The translations under genes and the position numbers were made by a program. Of a DNA stretch of 41,273 bases, positions 7,970-15,879 are shown piece after piece. The stretch lies in NCBI GenBank assembly GCA_964627855.1, contig CAZVLE010000036.1:1-41273 (forward strand), written 5' to 3'. The notes beneath the pieces were generated by a model. The model was not told the DNA's origin. It worked only from the letters and a program-made list of their open reading frames with translations, and made no database searches. The stretch's first letter is position 1, and the number at the start of each line of letters is the position of its first letter. The stretch comes from CAZVLE01 sp964627855. GTDB taxonomy: Bacteria > Bacillota > Dethiobacteria > DTU022.

Positions 7970-9379
7970 CTAGTGAATCTTGGGGTAATCACCTGAAAAA
8001 CAACCGGTACAATAAAGATCCGCTTCTCTGCCAACAGCAGCATAGAGGTCTTCCGGCTCGGCAAATAATACACTGCTTGCTCCGATCGATGTTGCAATTT
8101 CCTGGTAGTTCTTCTCCGGTGCCGCTAATTCAGCAGCAACAGGAATATCAATGCCGTAATAGCAGGGATTTTTGTATGGTGGTGATGCAATACAGAGGTG
8201 AACTTCTGCAGCACCGGCGGTTTTCAATAAAGAAGTAAGAATTCTGGCCGTAGTTCCCCTCACCAGAGAATCGTCAACAACGACCACCCGATTATTCTTG
8301 AACAATTCCTTGATAGGATTGAATTTCAGGCGCACTGCCATATCTCTTCCAGCCTGGGTTGGCTCAATAAAGGTTCTGCCGAGATAGGGATTACGATGAA
8401 CAGCCCATTCAAGGGGTATTTTTGTAGCTTCGGCCACACCAATGGCCGCTGAAACTCCCGAATCTGGAGATGGAATAACCATATCAAGTGCTGCAGGCAG
8501 GCGTTGGGCCATGAGCATCCCGACAGACTTACGAAATTGGTGGACACTTTTCCCTTCTATGATACTGTCAGGGCGGGCAAAGTATACATATTCAAAAATA
8601 CAGAGCGAGCGTTTCGCTTGAGCTTTCCGAGGGAAAGACCTTATTCCTTCACTGTTAACAGAAACAATTTCTCCCGGTTCAATTTCCCTGATCAAATCAG
8701 CACCAACAGTATCAAGCGCTGCCGTTTCAGAGGCAATAATATAAGCTTCCCCTAACTTGCCAATAACCAGAGGCCTGAAACCATTGGGATCACGGAAAGC
8801 GATGAGCTGACCATCGCTCATGATCACTGCGGAGTATGCGCCCTTGATAATGTTCATTGTTTTTTTTACAGCCCTGATCAGGCCTTCGCGCCGGAACCGG
8901 AATAAATAGGTCAGCATAATTTCTGTATCAGAAGTACTATGAAATATGTGTCCTTCCTGAAGAAGTCTGTCATGGAGATGTCGGGTGTTAGTCAGGTTAC
9001 CATTGTGCGCCAGGGCAAGCCCGGTTTTATCATAAGAGCGGGCAACAAGTGGTTGGGCATTTGTTATCATGCTACTTCCGGTGGTCGAATAGCGGACATG
9101 TCCAATAATAGAAGTGGCAGCAATCCCCGAAAGAACCTGACGTGAAAAAACATGGTCAACCAAACCCATGCCTTTATATAACTGGATTCCTTCACTATTG
9201 TCGTAAGCCATACCGGCACTTTCCTGGCCACGATGTTGTAAAGCCAGCAAGCCCAGGTAGCAGACAATGGCGGCATTTCCAGGTCCGTTGTAATTATAAA
9301 TTGCAAAAATTCCGCACTGTTCCCGGGGCTTGCCGCCATTAATTACCTTACTGTTGAGATAATCGGCTTCTTTTTGCAC
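7970..9379 (-). CDS. purF: Amidophosphoribosyltransferase
   Basis: The first committed enzyme of purine synthesis: PRPP plus glutamine gives phosphoribosylamine. The N-terminal Ntn-hydrolase glutaminase starts at Cys22 (REQCGIFAIY) after a propeptide that must be removed. LLALQHRGQESAGMA and AHNGNLTN follow. The PRPP motif VVVVDDSLVRGTT is in the C-terminal half. Cysteines in LCIFEYVYF, YKNPCYYG and YCTGCFSGDYP match the four [4Fe-4S] ligands of the Bacillus-type enzyme, so this form should be oxygen-sensitive. The GTG start at 9379 lacks a good ribosome site, but no other in-frame start precedes the propeptide. It lies 79 bases downstream of the kinase gene and may share its transcript. Confidence 0.95.
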   Translation of the reverse strand: MQKEADYLNSKVINGGKPREQCGIFAIYNYNGPGNAAIVCYLGLLALQHRGQESAGMAYDNSEGIQLYKGMGLVDHVFSRQVLSGIAATSIIGHVRYSTTGSSMITNAQPLVARSYDKTGLALAHNGNLTNTRHLHDRLLQEGHIFHSTSDTEIMLTYLFRFRREGLIRAVKKTMNIIKGAYSAVIMSDGQLIAFRDPNGFRPLVIGKLGEAYIIASETAALDTVGADLIREIEPGEIVSVNSEGIRSFPRKAQAKRSLCIFEYVYFARPDSIIEGKSVHQFRKSVGMLMAQRLPAALDMVIPSPDSGVSAAIGVAEATKIPLEWAVHRNPYLGRTFIEPTQAGRDMAVRLKFNPIKELFKNNRVVVVDDSLVRGTTARILTSLLKTAGAAEVHLCIASPPYKNPCYYGIDIPVAAELAAPEKNYQEIATSIGASSVLFAEPEDLYAAVGREADLYCTGCFSGDYPKIH

Positions 9380-9458
9380 TTAGTATTAATTCTATTTAAG
9401 GTCTTGATAATCCTATCAAGAAATCCGATTATTTTTACCAACCTGCTATCATTATCTA

Positions 9459-11567
9459 TTACAATCCACTTTCAGCGAGGCTCCGACCTGTACCGTCTTG
9501 GCGTACCTTGTATATTGTATCTTCCGCTGCCTGGTCGAGATAAAAAATCCAATCATCAGTGACAACCACATAGCGACTCGGTTCATTAGTCAGCTTGATC
9601 CTTCCACTTCCATCGAGGTTCATTTTATAAATAGTAAAATTATCATTTTCATTTACATAGTAGATTCCATTCTCATAAACATTGACGAACCAGGCCGGGT
9701 GATCTGTCAATGCTACCATCTCACCGTTATTAATGTTGTAGCGATATAATTTTGATTCGTCATCTTCGTTCACATGATAAATCCAGTTTTCATCAACATT
9801 GAGGCAACAGGCAGAATGCTCGGTTAACTGTTCTTTTTCTCCGGCATCAGTCCTGACACGGTAAATCTTATCATCGTCTGATCGATTAATGTAATAGATC
9901 CAGTCTCCGGCTACATTTAAAAACCAGGCCTCATCGTCACTGACCCTGATACGGCCACTGCCATCGGCATTAATTTTATAGATCCGGAATTGATCACCCT
10001 CGTCAAGGTAATAAATAGTTTCATTGACCAGGGTTGCAAACCATGCCCCATTGTCTGTTAAAGCCATCCGGTTGCTACCATCGCTTCTGATCCTGTAAAG
10101 GCGGTTATTATCATCACGGTTACTGTAATAGACTTGTTCACCGGATACATTAATAAACCAGGCTGCATCGGTACTTAAAATACGCGCATTGTTACTGTTA
10201 AGCTTTGCCTTGTAAAGACTACCACCTTCATTGCTGCGGAAAAAGATCCATTCGCCCTGCACGGCAGCCAATCCACTATTCACTATGTTCCCGGAGGTGT
10301 TTCCCTTTAAGTTTACAACGGAGACTTCATCAACTGTTGAAAGATCATCCGTTATCACCGGAAGATTAGCATCAGGTTCACCTGCTCCTCCTAAGATTCC
10401 TCCAGCCCACAAACCATAAAGAGAAATTCCTGCCAGTAAGACAGCAGCAGCCAACAGGACAATGGTGATGGGAGTTTTTTTCTTGCCTGGCTGGACAACA
10501 GGTTCAGATGGCGGTGGTACATAATCAATATCAGTTCTCTCCGATGGTTTCATTTTTATTGAAACCGGATCAACCAGATCAGCTACTGCTTTCTTACCCA
10601 ACAGTGCATCCTGAAACTCCTCAATTGATTGAAAACGATTATCGGCTTTGACTGCAAGTGCTTTCATCAGGGCCCGCTCCGCAGTTTCATCAAGATCTGC
10701 ACCCATCTGAGATGGTGGAACAAGAGGATCTTCAGAAAGCCTTTCCAGTGCTTCAGGAGGCGGCCACCCAGTAATTAAATGGTAGAGGGTTGCGGCAACA
10801 GCATAGATATCAGTCCATGGCCCCTGCACTCCTTTGCTCCGGTACTGTTCTTCGGGGGCATAACCTGGCTTTAAAATAATCGACAAGCTGCGTCCCTTTT
10901 CTCCGATCGCCTGACGGGCTGCTCCAAAATCTATTAGAATAATCTGGCCCTTATTGTTGATAAAAATATTATCCGGGCTGATGTCACGGTGTAATATATT
11001 TACAGCATGAACCTCTTTCAAGGCATCCGTTACCGGAAGAATTATATTTTTTGCCTTATCGAAGGTTAGTTTGCCTCCCGAATTAGCCAGATGCTGTTTT
11101 AGAGTCATCCCCTCAACGTAACTCATTACGAAATAAGCCGTTCCGTTAGCTTTGAAGAAGTCACGAACTGATACAATATTTGGATGACCTTCAAATTGGG
11201 CCAGCGTCCGAGCTTCCTGCAGGAACTTATCAAGACCATATTCATACTGGCTGCCTTTGTTACCGGAATAAGCAGAAACCTGGCTATGTCCGGCAGCTCG
11301 TGAGGCTAAATCCTGGGGGAAAAACTCCTTTATGGCCAACTTAACATTCAGGTTAATATCCCAGGCCAGATAGGTTATCCCAAAACCTCCCTGGCCAAGA
11401 ACCCGGCCAATCAAGTACTTATCTTCAAGAATCGTGCGGGGTGGCAAAAACAGGGGGGAATCGGGAGCAGCACCCTCCTCATAACCACAATCAGGACAAA
11501 CACTATCTTTGCTGTCTCTTTCGAGCATACAACCCATACATAGCTTTTCAAGTTCCAGCAGTCTCAC
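9459..11567 (-). CDS. Membrane Ser/Thr protein kinase with zinc ribbon and extracytoplasmic seven-repeat (DUF5050-like) domain
   Basis: Predicted layout over 702 residues: zinc ribbon (Cys 10, 13, 24, 27); Hanks-type kinase about 50-325 with GQGGFG loop, Lys80 (LAIKEFFP), catalytic Asp195 in HRDISPDN, Asp213 in DFGAAR and KPGYAPEEQY; a charged linker; one membrane helix about 366-388; and an outward-facing part of seven repeats of about 42 residues. Each repeat carries a W/I-Y-Y-N/D motif followed by IYK/LYR (for example WIYYINRSDDDKIYR), as in DUF5050/beta-propeller proteins. HRDIS in place of HRDLK is usual for this clade. Last gene of the signalling run. The GTG start has GGAG directly abutting it; alignment with the paralogue suggests the true start may be CTG 11558. 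Confidence 0.85.
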   Translation of the reverse strand: MRLLELEKLCMGCMLERDSKDSVCPDCGYEEGAAPDSPLFLPPRTILEDKYLIGRVLGQGGFGITYLAWDINLNVKLAIKEFFPQDLASRAAGHSQVSAYSGNKGSQYEYGLDKFLQEARTLAQFEGHPNIVSVRDFFKANGTAYFVMSYVEGMTLKQHLANSGGKLTFDKAKNIILPVTDALKEVHAVNILHRDISPDNIFINNKGQIILIDFGAARQAIGEKGRSLSIILKPGYAPEEQYRSKGVQGPWTDIYAVAATLYHLITGWPPPEALERLSEDPLVPPSQMGADLDETAERALMKALAVKADNRFQSIEEFQDALLGKKAVADLVDPVSIKMKPSERTDIDYVPPPSEPVVQPGKKKTPITIVLLAAAVLLAGISLYGLWAGGILGGAGEPDANLPVITDDLSTVDEVSVVNLKGNTSGNIVNSGLAAVQGEWIFFRSNEGGSLYKAKLNSNNARILSTDAAWFINVSGEQVYYSNRDDNNRLYRIRSDGSNRMALTDNGAWFATLVNETIYYLDEGDQFRIYKINADGSGRIRVSDDEAWFLNVAGDWIYYINRSDDDKIYRVRTDAGEKEQLTEHSACCLNVDENWIYHVNEDDESKLYRYNINNGEMVALTDHPAWFVNVYENGIYYVNENDNFTIYKMNLDGSGRIKLTNEPSRYVVVTDDWIFYLDQAAEDTIYKVRQDGTGRSLAESGL

Positions 11568-11586
11568 TCCATTCTGTATCTGTCTA

Positions 11587-12417
11587 TTATCTCCGATTAA
11601 CGATAAAAATTACAATAATGATTCCTAAAGTAACCAGAGCTCCAATTACTATGTAAAGATAATTGATGCCTTTGTCGTCTTGCTCATTATCATGACTTTC
11701 TTCACTGTCTTCCTGGTCTGCAAATTCAGGCTCATTGTCTAATAACTCTTCTTCCTCTCCTGAATCCAAACCAGATTCTGTTTCATTTACCGGATCGGCA
11801 ACAAATTCTGTCACCGTTATGACACTAAAATCAGTAATAGCTTTATCTTCTAATGATCTGGCTATAATATTAACCTGACCAGTTTTCTTCGCCACCACAG
11901 TACCATCGGGAAGAACAGATGCTACCTCGCCATCAGCTGATTCCCAGATGATCCTTTTTTCAGTGGCATCTGCCGGTTCCAGTTCAGCGCTTAATTTAAA
12001 CTGTTCATTTATGTCCAGATTAGCCTTTTCCGGTATAACGTTGATACTCCTTACCGGTACGGTAACTGTAACCAGACACTGCACCCTTTTGTCTCCGTCA
12101 ATGGTGCGGGCCGTAACTGTTGCTGTTCCCCCGGCCAGAGCAGCTATTGTCGCTTTTTGCGGGTTGTCATCTTTACTACCCATTGCATTAACTTCAACAA
12201 CTCTTGGGTTGCTCGATGACCAGATCAATTCTTTGTTAGTAGCGCTATCAGGCCTTATCGTAACTGATAAAGTTTTTGTTTTGCCTAACTCCAACTGAAC
12301 GTTAGTGTGGTCAATTGTTAAACCAATAATTGGTATCTCCATTAAAGCAAATGTTACAGGTGAGCTGGCTACTAGAACAATTAGGACAATAAATACTAGA
12401 ATGATCGCGAAACGCAT
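11587..12417 (-). CDS. Membrane-anchored surface protein with two Big2 domains
   Basis: 276 residues. A hydrophobic N-terminal signal/anchor (about 4-24) is followed by two bacterial Ig-like (Big2) domains, about 30-115 and 118-205. They contain typical phrases such as VQLELGKTKTLSVTIRPDSA, ELIWSSSNPRVVEV and GTVVAKKTGQVNIIAR. A very acidic linker (about 212-245) leads to a C-terminal membrane helix (about 250-272) ending in NRR. The Big2 part should therefore lie outside the membrane. The ATG start is preceded by GAGGTGA. It lies between the two kinase genes, with gaps of 11 and 19 bases, so it is probably part of the same signalling unit, perhaps as a partner of the kinase ectodomains. No enzymatic motif is seen. 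Confidence 0.8.
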   Translation of the reverse strand: MRFAIILVFIVLIVLVASSPVTFALMEIPIIGLTIDHTNVQLELGKTKTLSVTIRPDSATNKELIWSSSNPRVVEVNAMGSKDDNPQKATIAALAGGTATVTARTIDGDKRVQCLVTVTVPVRSINVIPEKANLDINEQFKLSAELEPADATEKRIIWESADGEVASVLPDGTVVAKKTGQVNIIARSLEDKAITDFSVITVTEFVADPVNETESGLDSGEEEELLDNEPEFADQEDSEESHDNEQDDKGINYLYIVIGALVTLGIIIVIFIVNRR

Positions 12418-12428
12418 TCAGTCACCTC

Positions 12429-14429
12429 TTAATCAGCGTTTGAACCTTTGAAATGATCATTTTCCCACAAACCGCTACTCACTCTACCGTCACTATAAGT
12501 CATGGTTCCTTTACCATGTTTTTTGCCCTCTTCCCAGTTTCCGCTATATTTTTGCGCCCCCGACATTGAAGCGATTTGACTAAAACCAGAGGAATCGCTC
12601 GCCGACCGGTATGTAATGGTTCCATAACCGTGAGGAACACCATTTTTTAATTGTCCTATGTAAGTGCCACCTTCGTAAGTAATAGTCCCGTGTTCGAAGA
12701 CATCCTCAGGTTTGCTCTCTTGAGGAATAACAACTTCAACCGGCTCTGGAGTTTTTTCAGAGCTTGAGCTGTCCCTGCTTAGAAATAGTAACCCTATAGC
12801 CAACACTCCGATGGCTAAAAGAGCGATCAATACTGGAACCAGATTGCTTTTTTTCTGAACAACTGCCGGCTTGTGATAAACTGACTCGGGAGCCTGAATA
12901 ACCAGATTTCTCAATACATGTCCTTCAGCAGATCTTAGACTATGCCCATCAAAAGTTATTTTTTCGCCGCTAATCTGGATTACAGAATTAGGCACAAGCT
13001 CGCTTAAACCACTTATCTTATTGCTATTAACTGAGGTACCGTAGGTGCTATTTAAATCCTCAATAAACCATTTATCTCCTTTGCGGTAAATGCGAGAGTG
13101 ATGGCGGGAAACAGTTGCATCATGTAAAACCATGTCGTTATCATTGGAGCGTCCAATACTAATTACGTCGCTTATGATCGGCTCATACTGACTGTCGTAG
13201 TATGGTTCATGATGCTCCATCGAGCCTGTTTCAAAACTATGCTGCTGTTCTTCAAAGTAAGGTTCTTTTTGCTGATCGACATATACCTCAGGTTCCTCGT
13301 AAACCGGTTCGGTCACAACTTCTTCAGAAAACTCATCCATACCTTTATATTCTTCATCACTGTGTTGATCTTGATGGTATTCCTCTTTGGCAGGTTCCCT
13401 GGGGTAGTCCACAGGAACTACTATATTTTGTTCAGAAGGCTTCCATGTGTCTACCTTCTGTTGCGGCAGCGGTTTTAAGGCATCTTGAAATTCCTCAACT
13501 GTTTGATAACGATCCTCGGCTTTAACAGCCAGGGCTTTCATCAGTGCCATTTCTTGTTCGGCAGAAATATCCGCACTCAGTTCAGAAGGAGCTATGATTG
13601 AATCACCATTAAGCCGGTCCAGGGCATCAGGAGGCATGCGCCCTGTTATAGCCTGGTAGATGGTAACAGCAATTGCATAGATGTCCGTCCAGGGGCCTTG
13701 GGCACCTTTACTGCGATATTGCTCCTCGGGAGCATAACCTGGTTTTAAAATTATCGATAAGTTTTTTCCTTTTTCACCCAAAGCATGTCTGGCTGCACCA
13801 AAATCCAGTAAAATTACCCTGCCGTGAACTGTAATGTAAATATTGTCAGGGCTGATATCCCTGTGCAACAATCCAGTCTGATGAATTGCCTTGACAGCAT
13901 CAAGGACCGGCATAAAAATCTGTAATGCCTGCTCAAAGGAAAACTGTTCCTTAAGGCGATTAAGGTAATCGGCCAGCGAAATACCTTCAACATAGTTCAT
14001 GACAAGGTAAGCAGTATCGTTGGACTTGAAAAAATCCTTGATAGCCACAATATTGGGATGCCCCTCAAGCTTGGCCAGGGTTTTACCTTCAGCCATAAAC
14101 TTATCCAAACCGTAATCATACTCACTCTGGGTGGCCCGGGAATAAATGCTTACAGCCCCCTCACCTTTCTCCCGGTAGGCGAGATCTCGCGGAAAGTATT
14201 CTTTTACGGCTAGCTTTCGATCGAGGTAAATATCCCAGGCCAGATAGGTAATGCCAAATCCACCCTGACCAAGGACTTTGCCAAGCAGATATTTTTTGCT
14301 TATTATTGTTCGAGGCATTAAATGAAGCGGTAATTCCGGCTTTGTGCCTTCTTTATAGCCGCAAAAAGGGCACAATCCGACATCTCCTTTTACCTCCATG
14401 CAACCCATACATAGTTTGTTTAAATCCAT
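12429..14429 (-). CDS. Membrane Ser/Thr protein kinase with zinc ribbon, FHA domain and C-terminal MORN repeats
   Basis: 666 residues. Order: zinc ribbon (Cys 7, 10, 20, 23); kinase about 45-318 with GQGGFG, Lys76 (LAVKEYFP), Asp191 in HRDISPDN, Asp209 in DFGAAR and KPGYAPEEQY; a linker rich in Glu, Tyr and Pro (about 340-415); FHA domain about 422-492 with the core IGRSNDNDMVLHD, VSRHHSRI and DLNSTYGTSVN; membrane helix about 530-550; then MORN-type repeats (YEGGTYIGQLKNGVPHGYG and a second at about 628-660). The kinase is a close paralogue of the one two genes downstream, but the accessory domains differ. ATG 14429 follows CAGGTGAG. The FHA could bind the kinase's own phosphothreonines or those of a partner. 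Confidence 0.87.
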   Translation of the reverse strand: MDLNKLCMGCMEVKGDVGLCPFCGYKEGTKPELPLHLMPRTIISKKYLLGKVLGQGGFGITYLAWDIYLDRKLAVKEYFPRDLAYREKGEGAVSIYSRATQSEYDYGLDKFMAEGKTLAKLEGHPNIVAIKDFFKSNDTAYLVMNYVEGISLADYLNRLKEQFSFEQALQIFMPVLDAVKAIHQTGLLHRDISPDNIYITVHGRVILLDFGAARHALGEKGKNLSIILKPGYAPEEQYRSKGAQGPWTDIYAIAVTIYQAITGRMPPDALDRLNGDSIIAPSELSADISAEQEMALMKALAVKAEDRYQTVEEFQDALKPLPQQKVDTWKPSEQNIVVPVDYPREPAKEEYHQDQHSDEEYKGMDEFSEEVVTEPVYEEPEVYVDQQKEPYFEEQQHSFETGSMEHHEPYYDSQYEPIISDVISIGRSNDNDMVLHDATVSRHHSRIYRKGDKWFIEDLNSTYGTSVNSNKISGLSELVPNSVIQISGEKITFDGHSLRSAEGHVLRNLVIQAPESVYHKPAVVQKKSNLVPVLIALLAIGVLAIGLLFLSRDSSSSEKTPEPVEVVIPQESKPEDVFEHGTITYEGGTYIGQLKNGVPHGYGTITYRSASDSSGFSQIASMSGAQKYSGNWEEGKKHGKGTMTYSDGRVSSGLWENDHFKGSNAD

Positions 14430-14528
14430 GATAGCTCACCTGTGGAACTGACAAGCATTCTGTCCCCGGCACCCAGGCTCAACTGAGCGCCGAGGTAAGA
14501 TAATAATAAACTGCATTGTAGACAAATA

Positions 14529-15092
14529 CTAGTCTTTGCCTTTATTTTCCTCCCAGTGAAAATGTTCTCCACACAAAGGAACAAACATTAATTTAGTCTG
14601 TCCGAGGCCAATTACATCTGATACTTTTAAGGTTTCAGGCATAACCACTTCTTCTTCGTTAAGATAAACGAGTCCCCTGCTTTCCCCGGGGAATAGCCTG
14701 TAAGTATGATTTCTGGGGTTATAACTAACAATAGCATGGTTTTCGCGAGACACACTCTCATCTCCGGGAATACTTACATCCATTTTCTCTGAACGCCCGA
14801 TGAAATTCTTTTCTGAAGTAATCCGAAAATCATGGCCTTTTTCAGGACCGTCTATCGCAACCAGCCAACCAACCACGGGATCCATACCCATTTTCTTCCT
14901 GAAGATACCGACTGTCTTGCCATCCTTAAAATCAGGCTTTTCCTCAGCTTTTCCGTCAGCTTTACCTTCAGGCTTTTTAGCCATAGTCTTTTTTATATCG
15001 ATGTCAAGGCCCTGAACACCACAAAAAGGACAAGAAGTATGCTTTTTTGAATCATAGTAATGCCCATTTGCACATCTCGATAATGGTTCCAC
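14529..15092 (-). CDS. FHA-domain protein with N-terminal zinc ribbon
   Basis: 187 residues. Cys7, His11, Cys21 and Cys24 (RCANGHYYD, SCPFCG) form a probable zinc ribbon. A lysine-rich linker (about 33-68) follows, then an FHA domain at about 78-178 with FIGRSEKMDVSIPGDESVSRENH. The classical GRS, SRxH and later N positions are recognisable, although the final NGT-type loop is replaced by RGLVYLNEEEV. It has no membrane segment and no enzyme motif, so an adaptor reading phosphothreonine in the cytoplasm is likely. The GTG start has an AGAGGAGG site 12 bases upstream. The 99-base gap to the downstream kinase gene contains a short hairpin but no clear promoter or terminator. Confidence 0.82.
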   Translation of the reverse strand: MEPLSRCANGHYYDSKKHTSCPFCGVQGLDIDIKKTMAKKPEGKADGKAEEKPDFKDGKTVGIFRKKMGMDPVVGWLVAIDGPEKGHDFRITSEKNFIGRSEKMDVSIPGDESVSRENHAIVSYNPRNHTYRLFPGESRGLVYLNEEEVVMPETLKVSDVIGLGQTKLMFVPLCGEHFHWEENKGKD

Positions 15093-15146
15093 TTTTTTAT
15101 TATACCTCCTCTTTTTCCTTGATAAGCTAAAAGATCATCAGCTTCT

Positions 15147-15878
15147 TTACTGTCCGACCTGAACAGCCAGTGCGGAATAGTTATCATGGCCTGCTTTGAC
15201 CCTTTCCAGCAAACGCTTTTCCATTGATGCAAGCCAATCTCCGGGATTTGCCGATCGCTGTAAATCATTTTCCATTTCCGCATCAAAAACATATTCCCAG
15301 AAACCATCACTGCAGAGCAGGAAAGCATCCTTTAAATTTAAATCATGCAGGCCAGGCGAAAAGGTAAAGCGCCCTTTATCTTCGCTTTCAAAGGCTGCAG
15401 TAAGGCGGTTGCGATCCTCGTGATAACGAATCTGATCTTCGCTAATTTCACCACTATCAGCCAGCAGCTGCGGAACACTGTGATCGCTGGTTCTCGTTAC
15501 GATCTGACCGTTGCTGAAATGATATAATCTGGAATCACCAATGTGAACCCACCTTACCTGCCTGTAGTCAGAGAGCAAAAAAACCAACGTTGTCTTCAGA
15601 CCGGATACGGCTCCCTGCTCAGCTTCAACTTTTGCCAGCTCTTGCCTGGCTTTGAACATATATTCAGCAGCATGTTCCTCAGTAATACCTGGTGAACTTT
15701 TAAATGCATTGAGGACCCCATCGCCCACAGTTTTGGAAGCAAGGGCTCCGCCACGATGACCGCCTAAGCCATCAGCCAGAAGATAGCAGCCATAACCATT
15801 AACCTCAAAATAGGCACAGTAATCTTCATTCTCCTTACGGCCTCCGGCTTCAGATAATATTGATGTTATGATTCTCAT
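15147..15878 (-). CDS. PP2C-type Ser/Thr protein phosphatase
   Basis: A metal-dependent phosphatase of about 243 residues that should reverse the phosphorylation made by the neighbouring kinases. PP2C motifs in order: GRKENEDY, LLADGLGGHRGG (metal-binding Asp36), HIGDSRLYHF, TSDHSVPQ, LCSDGFWEYV and the closing GHDNYSALAV. There is no membrane segment, so it is a soluble single-domain enzyme. ATG 15878 is chosen; TTG 15887 would overlap the upstream protease gene. The start lies one base beyond the stop of that gene, suggesting coupled translation. It is a distant paralogue of the phosphatase two genes upstream. Confidence 0.9.
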   Translation of the reverse strand: MRIITSILSEAGGRKENEDYCAYFEVNGYGCYLLADGLGGHRGGALASKTVGDGVLNAFKSSPGITEEHAAEYMFKARQELAKVEAEQGAVSGLKTTLVFLLSDYRQVRWVHIGDSRLYHFSNGQIVTRTSDHSVPQLLADSGEISEDQIRYHEDRNRLTAAFESEDKGRFTFSPGLHDLNLKDAFLLCSDGFWEYVFDAEMENDLQRSANPGDWLASMEKRLLERVKAGHDNYSALAVQVGQ

Positions 15879-15879
15879 C

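Noticed and set aside
9380..9458. Purine riboswitch or PurR box before purF
   Set aside because: The 79-base gap is too short for an aptamer and contains no recognisable PurR box.
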